A stretch of DNA of 64,000 nt from Phycisphaerales bacterium AB-hyl4 (GTDB taxonomy: Bacteria > Planctomycetota > Phycisphaerae > Phycisphaerales > Phycisphaeraceae): positions 372,001-436,000 of the forward strand of contig JBGUBD010000004.1 in assembly GCA_041821185.1 (NCBI GenBank), given 5' to 3'. Each line of letters opens with the position of its first letter. Within the stretch, counting starts at the first letter, position 1. Made by a program: the position numbers and the translations under genes. Shown here in pieces: positions 8,643 to 17,424 of the stretch. A model generated the notes under the pieces. That model worked only from the letters and a program-made list of their open reading frames with translations. It had not been told where the DNA came from and searched no databases.

Positions 8643-9794
8643 CTACTCTGCCGCCGCCGTCGCTCGCGTGGCTTCGGCGGGCCCGGCCTGCCTGAATGTG
8701 GCCAGGCTGGCGTCGAGCAATGCCCGATATCGCCTGCGAAATGTCTCGGCGTCGAACCGTTGAGCCTGCTGACGAATCACCTCTGCTTCCAGCACGAATC
8801 GCCCCTCTTCGAACGCCGAAACCGCCTCATTCAGCGACGCCGACGTCTGATGCGGGTACAAAACCCCTGTTTCGCCGTGTACGACCGTTTCGCACACGCC
8901 ACCATGCCCCCAGGCGATCACCGGCGCACCGGCCGCCTGAGCCTCGACGGGCGTAATGCCGAAGTCTTCGTCCGCGGCATACACGAACGCCCGGCAACGC
9001 TGCATGTGGTCGACCAGCGATGCGTGAGGCTGCTCGCCTATAAAGGTTACGTTAGCCCCGGCCGATTGGATGAGCCGACCCCGCTCCGACCCGTCGCCGA
9101 TCACCACCAACGGCCGACCCGATTGCGTGAACGCTTCCACGATCAGGTCCACCCGCTTGTAAGGTACAAGCCGTGACGCCGTGAGGTAAAAGTCGTCGCG
9201 CTGCCCGTCGGCACGGAACCGGTCGACCGCGACGGGCGGGTACAGCACCGCCGCCTCCCGCCGATACGTCTTCCAGATTCGGCGGGCGACGTAATGCGAG
9301 TTCGCCCAGTAGACGTCGACGCGGTTGGCGCTCGCCGCGTCCCACGTGCGGATGTAGTGCAGGAAAAGTCGGGCCAGCGCACCCCGCACGCCGCGCGTCA
9401 GGCCGCTGTGTTCGAGGTAATCGTGATACAGGTCCCACGCATAGCGGATCGGCGTGTGCATGTAGCTGATATGCAACTGGTCGGCTCGCGTGAGCACGCC
9501 CTTGGCCACGGCATGACTCGACGACACCACCACTTCATGCCCGCGCAGGTCCAGTTGCTCGATGGCCAACGGCATCAACGGCAGGTAGCGCTGATGCTTC
9601 CGCGTCGCGCCGGGCAACCGTTGAATGAACGACGTGGTGATGTCCCGCCCGGCCAACGGCGTGTCCGCCAGCTTGGCCGGGTCGTGCACGAGTGTGAAGA
9701 TGGGCGCTTGCGGGAACTCGCTCGCCATCGCCGCGAGCACGCGCTCCGAGCCGGCGTACCCGACGAGCCATTCGTGAGCGAAAGCGATGTTCAT
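8643..9794 (-). CDS. GT4-family glycosyltransferase
   Basis: This 383-residue GT-B enzyme starts MNIAFAHEWLVG with the glycine-rich acceptor loop YAGSERVL. The C-terminal donor domain has RLVPYKRVDLIVEAF, VVIGDGSERGRL and EDFGITPVEAQAAGAPVIAWGHGG, the E-x7-E type signature of GT4. It resembles WbaZ/mannosyltransferase-like enzymes that extend lipid-linked surface polysaccharide repeats. The ATG at 9794 is chosen over one eight codons upstream because it begins the conserved first strand. It lies between the kinase-like gene and the WbaP-like gene on the same strand, consistent with an operon. Confidence 0.88.
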   Translation of the reverse strand: MNIAFAHEWLVGYAGSERVLAAMASEFPQAPIFTLVHDPAKLADTPLAGRDITTSFIQRLPGATRKHQRYLPLMPLAIEQLDLRGHEVVVSSSHAVAKGVLTRADQLHISYMHTPIRYAWDLYHDYLEHSGLTRGVRGALARLFLHYIRTWDAASANRVDVYWANSHYVARRIWKTYRREAAVLYPPVAVDRFRADGQRDDFYLTASRLVPYKRVDLIVEAFTQSGRPLVVIGDGSERGRLIQSAGANVTFIGEQPHASLVDHMQRCRAFVYAADEDFGITPVEAQAAGAPVIAWGHGGVCETVVHGETGVLYPHQTSASLNEAVSAFEEGRFVLEAEVIRQQAQRFDAETFRRRYRALLDASLATFRQAGPAEATRATAAAE

Positions 9795-9863
9795 ACGCGA
9801 TGCAACCTGTCCATTCATTTAAAGTTCGTCAATGCCAACGACGACGGGCGCTGCCAGCTTCAA

Positions 9864-11075
9864 TCAACCCCGCAACATTTCAAAAACATCGTCGTGGGGT
9901 GGCGTGCCGGCCTCCACGCGCCGCTTATGTTCACGCCAGTTGGCGAAACGCGGGTCGTCCGCCAGCATCGCTTCGGCGCGATCGAGTAGCTCACGCACCA
10001 TCTCCGACGTCGGCTGCCCACGTTCCTGCATCTGCATCGCAGCGAGCCCCCGCGCCATCGCCGGGACACCCTGCTGCACCCATATTTCCACGGCATGCTC
10101 ATCCCGCCCCGCCGGCCCCGGCCCGCACAGGCGACGATACCCCTTCAGCACGCTGATCAGCAGATACCAGTCCAGGCGATACTTCCGCCAGCCATCCCAT
10201 TCGCCGGGCCGAATCGCAAAGTACGCCTGCTCAAAACGATCCACCGCCGCCACATCAAACCACAGCATCCGCAATGTCGCCACCGCCAGGTCAAATCGCG
10301 CCGGCCGCTGGTTGACGCTCTCCAGGTCAATCCACCCTAGTCCGCCTTCGGGAAACAGCAGCACGTTCCACGAATGAATATCCGTATGCGACGTGACGAT
10401 CGGCCCGAAAAAGTCCGGATCGCCCAGCAACCCCCGCACGCGATCGACCATCTCCATCGAGCCGACTGGCAGCCGTTCGTGCACCGGCTCAACATCCAGC
10501 CTCCGTCGATAGGTCCGCGCAAGCCCTACCTTGATCCATGGATTCAACCGGGTGGGGATCTCATGCCAATGCGCAATATCGCGCCCGAGCATCTCACCGG
10601 TCTCCGGCGTTCGCAACTTGCCCTTACCCGCGGCCATCGCTTCTTCCAGCACTGCCACGTAGTAACTGCCCCGCCGAAACAGCAACATCGCATGACACAA
10701 CGTCGCGGTGCGGATCGGCGTGTTTCGCGCCAGCTTCATGCCCTCCAGCGCTGCGGCGCAGTGCCGCTGATCGCGATGATTGAACAATCGGTACATCCGC
10801 AGGTAGTAGCCTTGCCCGTCCACCTCCACGGGCCTGACCCGCGGCAACGGCTCGCCCGCGGGCGTCGGCGTCGCCTGCTCCACAATCCGCAGGCATTGTT
10901 TCACGAACCGACTCGACCGAGCCCATGGCCCCTGCCGATGCCAGCGATGCCAACAAACCAGCCAGAGGCATTTGGGAACCTTCATACGCTCGCGCAAAGC
11001 AAACACGACGCGCTTGTGCAGCAGCCGCCACCGCCTCTCCAACCCGCGACGTGTCTGTTTCACTCGACGACTCAT
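9864..11075 (-). CDS. APH/InaA-like protein kinase-fold phosphotransferase in polysaccharide locus
   Basis: The catalytic loop reads SHTDIHSWNVLLF (HxD with downstream N) and is followed by the metal-binding GWIDLESVN, both around residues 260-285 of 403. This is the aminoglycoside phosphotransferase / lipopolysaccharide kinase (InaA) fold. In this setting the likely acceptor is a sugar of the surface glycan, by analogy with Kdo and heptose kinases; the real substrate is unknown. The start at 11075 (MSRRVKQTRRG) has a good ribosome site (AAAAGGTG) 6 nt upstream; longer frames cross the divergent promoter region. The N-terminus is very basic, which may favour membrane contact. Confidence 0.75.
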   Translation of the reverse strand: MSRRVKQTRRGLERRWRLLHKRVVFALRERMKVPKCLWLVCWHRWHRQGPWARSSRFVKQCLRIVEQATPTPAGEPLPRVRPVEVDGQGYYLRMYRLFNHRDQRHCAAALEGMKLARNTPIRTATLCHAMLLFRRGSYYVAVLEEAMAAGKGKLRTPETGEMLGRDIAHWHEIPTRLNPWIKVGLARTYRRRLDVEPVHERLPVGSMEMVDRVRGLLGDPDFFGPIVTSHTDIHSWNVLLFPEGGLGWIDLESVNQRPARFDLAVATLRMLWFDVAAVDRFEQAYFAIRPGEWDGWRKYRLDWYLLISVLKGYRRLCGPGPAGRDEHAVEIWVQQGVPAMARGLAAMQMQERGQPTSEMVRELLDRAEAMLADDPRFANWREHKRRVEAGTPPHDDVFEMLRG

Positions 11076-11293
11076 CTTCGCACCTTTTACCCGTCCATCC
11101 GCCGCCATGATCCAACGGTGGCATGCAGCCGAGCTATTGTAACCACTGCCCCGGACCGGATATCTAAAGTCCGCCCTGCTGCCGATCGCAGAACTGCCCA
11201 ACCCCGATCTGCTAAACTTCGGAATCGGCCGAAGACCAACCCGCCCCCGCGACGCCCCCGCGTCCAATGGGTCCGACCAAGGAGCCGCAATCC

Positions 11294-13327
11294 ATGCCCG
11301 ATTCGACTACAGGCCCCGCCCAGCGTGCCGGCCCCGGCCCGACCCCCGCCCGAGCGCTGCGACGCGCCGCGCCCCGGCTGCTGGACGCCATCAAGCGCGC
11401 CTTTCGAGCCGACGAAAAAATCGACATCGGCTCCGAACAGATGACCCCCGGCCAGTTCGCCGCACGCCAGAAAAAAAAGCCGCTGCTGACCTATGAAGCC
11501 TTCGCCTCGACCGACCGCTGGTCGGCGGACACGCAAGAAAACGCCAACGAAGTCATCGAACTCGGCTGGCAACTGAAAACCCTGCCGCGGCTGAAACTCC
11601 AGCCGCCGATTGCCTGGGATGAAATCTGCGGCGACCACCGCTCGCTCGCCTTCCACCTGCATTCGTGGGACGCGCTCAGTCCGGTGCTCGCCACCTACCA
11701 CCATACCGAAGACTTCCGCTATCTCCGCTATGCACTGGACGTCGCCCTGGACTGGGCGAACCAGTATCGCTCGCCCAAAAGCGACACGGGCTTCGCCTGG
11801 TATGACATGGCCATCGGCATGCGCGCCTATCGCCTGGCTTACATCGTCGACGCCGCCTGTCGGCAGAAGCGCGTCGACCGCGCGGAGATCGCCACGCTCA
11901 TGCAATGCGTCGTCTTGCACATGCAAGCGCTGGCCGACGACGACAACTTCGCCGCGCACTCCAACCACGGCTTCTACCTCGCCGCCGGCCAGCTCGCCAT
12001 GGCGCGACGCCTCGCCGTCCTCCCCGGCATGGAGACGCAAAAGCAGCAAGCCTACGAGCGCATGCACGCGCTGATCAAAACCCAGTTCACCGACGAAGGT
12101 GTCCACCGCGAGCACTCGCCCGACTATCACCGCATGGTGCACGACACGTTTCATGGCCTGGTCCGCTCGGGCCTGCTCGCCGAGCCCACGTTTCAGGCCA
12201 TCGAAAGCCGAATTCAGAAAGCCCTCGCCTGGTTCATCCTCCCCAACGGCGCGATCGCCATGTTCGGCGATACACCGCACCACGTCATGAACCGCAAGCG
12301 CGACCTCTACAGCCACATCGACAACCCCGCGCTGCGCTTCGTTTACAGCGGAGGCAACGAAGGTCAGCCACCCCAGGACACGACGCGCGTGTTCCGCGAA
12401 GCCGGCTACGCCGTCATCCGCGACCGCTGGCCGACGAATGCGGACGACTTCACCGACTGCAGCTACCTCGCCCAGACCTGCTGCTTTCACTCGCGCGTTC
12501 ACAAGCACGCCGACGACCTGTCGTTTATCTGGTACGACCACAACCAGGAATTGCTCGTCGACGCCGGGCGATTCGGCTACCGCGATCCAAGCCCGAAAGA
12601 TTCATCCCTGCGCGCCGAAGGCTTCTACTACGCCCACCCCAGTCGGGTGTACATCGAAACCACGCGTGCTCACAACGCCGTGGAAATTGACCGCAAAAGC
12701 TATCCCCGCCGCGATGTCACGCCCTACGGCAGCGCGCTGCGACGCGCCGGCCAGACCGACGCGGTGCACTACATCGAGTCCAGCGTCGAGCACTTCAAAA
12801 ACCTGCAACACACACGCGTGCTCTACTACCGCCCACGCCTCTGGCTTGTCGTTTACGACGTGCTCTGGGATGTGAAGCGCAAGCCGCACGACTTCCATCA
12901 GCGGTTTCACTTCGCCCCCGAGCTGACTGTGCAAGCCGAAGGCGAACACCCGCGTATTCCGCTGAACGACAGTCCGCTTCAGCTGCACATGCGCCCGCTG
13001 CTGCCCGCCGAGCCGCTCGCGTTTGTGCACGGCCAGGAAGCGCCCGAACTGCTCGGCTGGATATCGCGAATCGATGACGAGATCACCCCCTGCTGGACCG
13101 GCGGCTACGCCATCGACAACGCCCCCCACGCCGAGTTCGCCACCCTGTTCAGCTTCGGGCAACAACCGCCTTGCGAGGAGCAAAGCCAGTCGCCAAGCGA
13201 ACATCGCCTTGATCTGCAATGGCAGCAGGACGGCCAACGGCATCAACTGAACCTCCCGCGATTGCGCGGCGTGCAGGCCGAGCCCGGCCAACCGCTCGAT
13301 CTCGCATATAAAACCGCCTCAACCTGA
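11294..13327 (+). CDS. Heparinase II/III family protein
   Basis: The 677-residue protein has an alpha/alpha-toroid N-terminal half (WDEICGDHRSLAFHLHSW, then HSNHGFYLAAGQLAMA and EHSPDYHRMVHDTF) and a heparinase II/III-like beta-sandwich C-terminal half. The latter contains the conserved VHKHADDLSFIWYDHNQELL. Family members cleave acidic polysaccharides by beta-elimination; the His/Tyr residues in these motifs are typical catalytic candidates. No signal peptide is visible, so in this biosynthetic locus it may edit or release the nascent polymer rather than act as an external lyase. The start at 11294 follows AAGGAG at 9 nt. It opens the plus-strand half of the locus. Confidence 0.82.
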   Translation: MPDSTTGPAQRAGPGPTPARALRRAAPRLLDAIKRAFRADEKIDIGSEQMTPGQFAARQKKKPLLTYEAFASTDRWSADTQENANEVIELGWQLKTLPRLKLQPPIAWDEICGDHRSLAFHLHSWDALSPVLATYHHTEDFRYLRYALDVALDWANQYRSPKSDTGFAWYDMAIGMRAYRLAYIVDAACRQKRVDRAEIATLMQCVVLHMQALADDDNFAAHSNHGFYLAAGQLAMARRLAVLPGMETQKQQAYERMHALIKTQFTDEGVHREHSPDYHRMVHDTFHGLVRSGLLAEPTFQAIESRIQKALAWFILPNGAIAMFGDTPHHVMNRKRDLYSHIDNPALRFVYSGGNEGQPPQDTTRVFREAGYAVIRDRWPTNADDFTDCSYLAQTCCFHSRVHKHADDLSFIWYDHNQELLVDAGRFGYRDPSPKDSSLRAEGFYYAHPSRVYIETTRAHNAVEIDRKSYPRRDVTPYGSALRRAGQTDAVHYIESSVEHFKNLQHTRVLYYRPRLWLVVYDVLWDVKRKPHDFHQRFHFAPELTVQAEGEHPRIPLNDSPLQLHMRPLLPAEPLAFVHGQEAPELLGWISRIDDEITPCWTGGYAIDNAPHAEFATLFSFGQQPPCEEQSQSPSEHRLDLQWQQDGQRHQLNLPRLRGVQAEPGQPLDLAYKTAST

Positions 13328-13367
13328 GTTCGACGCCCCGCCGCCGGCGGACGCGGGAAGCGCCCTT

Positions 13368-15170
13368 ATGCTGCCACCAGCGAAAAAACTCGTCACGCAA
13401 CTCCGCCGATACGCCCGCATCGTCGGCTGGGTCTATCGCGACAGCCTTCGCCGATTCTGGCGCGAAACGCTGATGCTGCTGGCGATGCGCTTTTGCGGCA
13501 TCCAGTTCTTCGTCGCAACCTTCGGCGTCGTCGGCTACTACGCGCACCTGCTGGAAAACAATCAGACGTTGGAATTCGTCGGCCGATCGTTCCAGCCACG
13601 CGAATCGCTCACGCTGCTGCTGCTGCTGAGCTGCCTGGCGTTGTGCGCCCTCGTCGCCGCCGCGGTGTGCACCTATCTCGCCAACCGCGGCGCGCTGAAA
13701 ACCAGCCTTCGCTATGAAACGTTCTGCTCCAAGCGGCTGATCGCCCTCGCCAGCCGAACTGACATTGTCCCTCCGGGCAAGAACCCGACCCTCTCCAAGC
13801 GCAAATACCTGCTGACCATGGCTCGAAGCTACGCACGCGAATGCGGCCGGGTGTATCGCATGCTCGTGGGCAACGTTATTCCCTCGTTGATTGTTCTATT
13901 GATCATTGCCCCACTGCTGCTGTACCTCAACCCGCTGCTGTCGCTGTTGATCGTCGCCTTGCTGACGCTTTCGCTGGCGATCCATTATCCGCTGAACATC
14001 CGCGGCGCTCACCACTCGCTCACCCGGGAGAAAACCGCGGGCGAGGCGGCCCTGACCTACCGCGACCTGCTCGCGCAGGCGGAGCATCAGTCGCTGCCTT
14101 TAAAGCAGCAGACCATCGAAGAACGCTTTGACAATCACTCTCTGCGAAGCAACCTGCACGCCTACATGGGCCGACTGCTCGCCCAGCACAACAGTCAGCT
14201 GGTCAGCGATGTGTTTATCGCCGTGTCGGTCGTGCTCATTCTGATCGTGTTAGGCGGCAACATTCTCATGCAAGGCACAGGCTGGAGCGCGTTGATCGTC
14301 TACCTGTTGGCGCTGCGTTTCGGGCTCACGCATTTCAAAGCGCTCATGGCCGGCGTCGCCGGGGTCAATCGCTTCTATCACCAGGTCGATCAATACCTGA
14401 CCTTCGTCGAGTTCGTCGGCCAGCCGCATCCGCCGACCGCTGCGGTTGACGCGCTGACGTTGACGCCCGAGTCGCCGAGCATTGAAGCGTCGATGTCACA
14501 ATGTGAGGTGCACGTTGGTTCGCGCGTCGCGGTGCTTTGCACGACATCACTGAATCGTTTTACGCTCGTGGGCCTGGCGCGCAGCCTGACGCGTTTGCCC
14601 GAAGGTGAGTTGGCTTCGCTGCTGGCAGGCTCGACGTTCCTGAGCGAAGACGCGCATCTGCCCGTCGGCTATACCTGGCGCGAAGCGATGGGCATCACCG
14701 GCGAGCATGACGGTCAAGGCTGGCAGGCGTTTCTCGAAGAGCGCGGCCTCGCGGCGACCGAGCCGGACCTGCCGCTGCCGGCGTTGGACACGCCGATCAC
14801 CGAAGCGATACAAAGCGAGATGCCCGCAGCGGACCGCCTGCTGCTGGCGTTGCTCATTGTGGCCTGTCGCGGCAAAGCCTGGCTATGGATCGAGGCGCGG
14901 GCGTTGTCGTGTTTGAATGAGCAATATGAGGCGGTCGTTGACAAATTGCTCAGCCGACATGCCGTGCTGGTCTTGGGCGAGAAGGTCGACCACGTCGGCC
15001 GACAGGGTGAGACGGTTGTGGCGGTGCTCGACGACGCGGCGCTGGTCGGCCTGGGTGACGTGACGTGGGCTCAAACCCACCGTGAGCAGATCGAAGCGGT
15101 GCTTGGTGTGAAGAGCAAGGGCGATGGCACGCTCGTGGGCTCGCTGGAGGATGACGACGAAACCGAATGA
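13368..15170 (+). CDS. ABC-exporter-like membrane protein with degenerate ATPase domain
   Basis: This 600-residue protein has about six hydrophobic helices in the order and spacing of a type IV ABC exporter (about 43-63, 82-106, two within 170-208, one near 285, one near 315). A soluble domain of about 210 residues follows. The soluble part tracks an ABC ATPase in outline: a beta strand plus helix near 380-400 (GSRVAVLCTTSLNRFTLVG) where Walker A belongs, and KAWLWIEARAL near 507 where Walker B belongs. It has no GxxGxGK(S/T), no LSGGQ signature, and no DE pair. It therefore probably cannot hydrolyse ATP alone. It sits 40 bp after the heparinase gene and upstream of two glycosyltransferases. 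I infer a scaffold or partner role in glycan export. Confidence 0.65.
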   Translation: MLPPAKKLVTQLRRYARIVGWVYRDSLRRFWRETLMLLAMRFCGIQFFVATFGVVGYYAHLLENNQTLEFVGRSFQPRESLTLLLLLSCLALCALVAAAVCTYLANRGALKTSLRYETFCSKRLIALASRTDIVPPGKNPTLSKRKYLLTMARSYARECGRVYRMLVGNVIPSLIVLLIIAPLLLYLNPLLSLLIVALLTLSLAIHYPLNIRGAHHSLTREKTAGEAALTYRDLLAQAEHQSLPLKQQTIEERFDNHSLRSNLHAYMGRLLAQHNSQLVSDVFIAVSVVLILIVLGGNILMQGTGWSALIVYLLALRFGLTHFKALMAGVAGVNRFYHQVDQYLTFVEFVGQPHPPTAAVDALTLTPESPSIEASMSQCEVHVGSRVAVLCTTSLNRFTLVGLARSLTRLPEGELASLLAGSTFLSEDAHLPVGYTWREAMGITGEHDGQGWQAFLEERGLAATEPDLPLPALDTPITEAIQSEMPAADRLLLALLIVACRGKAWLWIEARALSCLNEQYEAVVDKLLSRHAVLVLGEKVDHVGRQGETVVAVLDDAALVGLGDVTWAQTHREQIEAVLGVKSKGDGTLVGSLEDDDETE

Positions 15171-15563
15171 TCGATGTCGGGACATTCGACAGGCCGCGGA
15201 GTGGGGAAAACGCTTATTTGACAATCACAGGGCAATATGCGATTCACATGCGGAGCATCCGGCCCGAGATCGATGGGGGTTGTGACATGGGTCGGCATGG
15301 CCGGGCTGCCGTCAAGTTTCCGAATCAGTTCCCCCTGAACACCTGCGTTGTCGGGCCGGGACCGGTTAAGATGCAGGTTCCTTGGGGGAAGATCCAAACC
15401 ACCCCTCGGGGCCGTATATTGAAGTTTCGCCGCCACCGGCCGTGGCTGCCGCCTCGCGTGCGTTCGGGCGACAGCCGACCGACAGACGGGCAGATACGCC
15501 TCTATCGGTCATCTGTTTCGGGCCGGGGCAAGGGGTGTAAGGTCAGCCGCCAGGAAGGATACG
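15171..15563. other. 393-bp leader region before glycosyltransferase gene
   Basis: It holds a TTGACA at 15218-15223 without a convincing -10 at normal spacing, and the strong ribosome site AGGAAGG just before the ATG at 15564. I do not recognise a riboswitch. No gene was seen on either strand. Confidence 0.45.
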
Positions 15564-17351
15564 ATGTCATTGACTGTTTCTAAGGGGTCTGCGACAACTG
15601 AACCGGTCGCCATGCCGACACCGCAATCGCCCGGCGTCGAGCGGGCCGACGTCGGCGTGTCGACGGATACAGTTCGTGTGCTGCACATCCTTGCCGTAAG
15701 CGTGCCTTACCTCAACGGGTACACGATGCGCAGTCGATATGTCATCAATCAGCAGCGTCAGACGCCGGGATATCACCCGGCCGTGATCACCTCACCGTTC
15801 TATCCGACCGTGCCCGCCTCGCAACAGGACGAAGCGATCGACGGCGTGCAGTACCACCGCGTGCCACACCCGTTCGACCTGCCCCTGGCCGATCGCGAGT
15901 GGGCGGACTCGGCGTGCAGTTTCTGCTACCGCACACGGCTGCAACTGCGCTATCTGTTCAGCGCTGTGATGAACCTGCTGTCGTTCAAATGGCTGCGATT
16001 GCGCATGCGACCGCGCCTGGCGCGCGTACGTTTGCCGATCAATCGCGGTCTGTGGAAGCAGCGGTGCATGCGGGCCGGCAAGATGGTCGGCCTGCCCACC
16101 GGCTACGAACTGCCGACGGCGAAAGGTAACGCCCGTTCCATCGGCAACGCCAACATTGCCGAGTCCAACGCCAACCCGAGCCCCGCCTCGCCCGCCGTTG
16201 AGCAACCGGCCACGCGGACCACGGTGACCAAGCCGACCGCCGCGAAGCCGAAGCCCCGCCGTCTGCGCGCGTGGTTGCAGGACCAGGTGGGCAGCTTGCT
16301 GATGGGCATGGAGGAAGTGCTGCTGCTTCGCCGGTTCGAGCGTGAGATCATCCGCGTGGCGCGAATCGAAAAGCCACATGTACTACACGCGCATTCGCCT
16401 TATCGCTGCGGTGTGCCCGCGGCCCGGGCTGCGAAAAAGCTGGGCATTCCATTGGTCTACGAGGTGCGCGGGCTGTGGGAAGAAAGCGGCGTGGCGCAAG
16501 GCAACTTCACCGAGGGCAGCAAGAAGTATCGCTTCTGGAAAATGAAGGAAACCGAAGCGATCCGCCGGGCGGACGTGGTGGTGGCGATCTGCGAGCAACT
16601 GCGTGAGGAGGTCATCCGCCGGGGTGTGGATCGGCAGCGGACGTTCGTCGTGCCCAACGCGGTCGACGAGCAGATGCTCACCAGCGACGACACCGCCGAG
16701 GACACGGCCGACGCGGGCGACACGCTCATCGAGTCGGCGCGCTGGCTGCGGACGCCTGCGTCGGGCGCGACGCTGGGCTACGTCGGCAGCCTGCGGAAGC
16801 TCGAAGGCGTGGACGAACTGGTCCGCGCGGTCGGCCTGCTGCACGCGCAAGGCGAAAACGTGTCGCTGTTGATCGTCGGCGACGGGCCGGAGCTGCCGCA
16901 ACTGCGCGAGCTGGCTGAGGAGCTTGGCATCGCCGACCGCAGCGTCTTCACCGGCCGTGTACCGCATGACTCGATCCAGCGTTACTACGAGTTGATCGAC
17001 GTGTTCGTCATCTCGCGCCCGCCGCTGCGTGTGGCGGAGCTGGTGACGCCGTTGAAGCCGTTGGAAGCGATGGGCCTTGGGCGGGCGCTGGTCATGCCGC
17101 GACTGGCGTCGCTTTGCGAGATCGTCCGCGAAGAAGAAACCGGGCTGATGTACGAGCCGGCGAACGTGGACGACCTCGCCCGGCAGTGCAAACGGCTGAT
17201 GTATGACGACGCGTTGCGCGATCGGCTTTCGCAGGCCGCGAAAATCTGGGTGCGCGATCATCGCACGTGGACAAAGTCGCTCGAGGGGCTCGTGCCCGCC
17301 TATGACCTCGTGCTCAGCGATCGCAGCGCCAAACAGACCGCGTCGCCTTAA
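15564..17351 (+). CDS. GT4-family glycosyltransferase, exosortase-associated-like
   Basis: The first strand and acceptor loop (VRVLHILAVSVPYLNGYTMR) resemble the HILdhSlPlhsGYtfRt pattern of the glycosyltransferases found beside exosortase in PEP-CTERM organisms. The donor-side half has AARAAKKLGIPLVYEVRGLW, VPNAVDE, LLIVGDGPELPQLRELAEEL and LKPLEAMGLGRALVMP, which is standard GT4. At 595 residues it is longer than usual because of an insert (about residues 140-255) with an Ala/Pro/Thr-rich linker near 190-230. It probably adds a sugar to the lipid-linked repeat. The next glycosyltransferase follows 73 bp downstream on the same strand. Confidence 0.82.
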   Translation: MSLTVSKGSATTEPVAMPTPQSPGVERADVGVSTDTVRVLHILAVSVPYLNGYTMRSRYVINQQRQTPGYHPAVITSPFYPTVPASQQDEAIDGVQYHRVPHPFDLPLADREWADSACSFCYRTRLQLRYLFSAVMNLLSFKWLRLRMRPRLARVRLPINRGLWKQRCMRAGKMVGLPTGYELPTAKGNARSIGNANIAESNANPSPASPAVEQPATRTTVTKPTAAKPKPRRLRAWLQDQVGSLLMGMEEVLLLRRFEREIIRVARIEKPHVLHAHSPYRCGVPAARAAKKLGIPLVYEVRGLWEESGVAQGNFTEGSKKYRFWKMKETEAIRRADVVVAICEQLREEVIRRGVDRQRTFVVPNAVDEQMLTSDDTAEDTADAGDTLIESARWLRTPASGATLGYVGSLRKLEGVDELVRAVGLLHAQGENVSLLIVGDGPELPQLRELAEELGIADRSVFTGRVPHDSIQRYYELIDVFVISRPPLRVAELVTPLKPLEAMGLGRALVMPRLASLCEIVREEETGLMYEPANVDDLARQCKRLMYDDALRDRLSQAAKIWVRDHRTWTKSLEGLVPAYDLVLSDRSAKQTASP

Positions 17352-17424
17352 CGCCATCCCTGATCCGCGGCGCACCGAACCAATACTTAAAGCAAAACAA
17401 CGCAAAGCAAGGTAAGCAACGCTC

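Noticed and set aside
11087..12541. A 484-codon minus-strand frame inside the heparinase-like gene
   Set aside because: It is a shadow of a well-supported coding frame; composition (V, G, E, R rich) and lack of motifs indicate no gene.
15171..15563. Possible riboswitch in the long leader before the glycosyltransferase
   Set aside because: No match by eye to cyclic-di-GMP or other riboswitch cores; no terminator-antiterminator pair visible.
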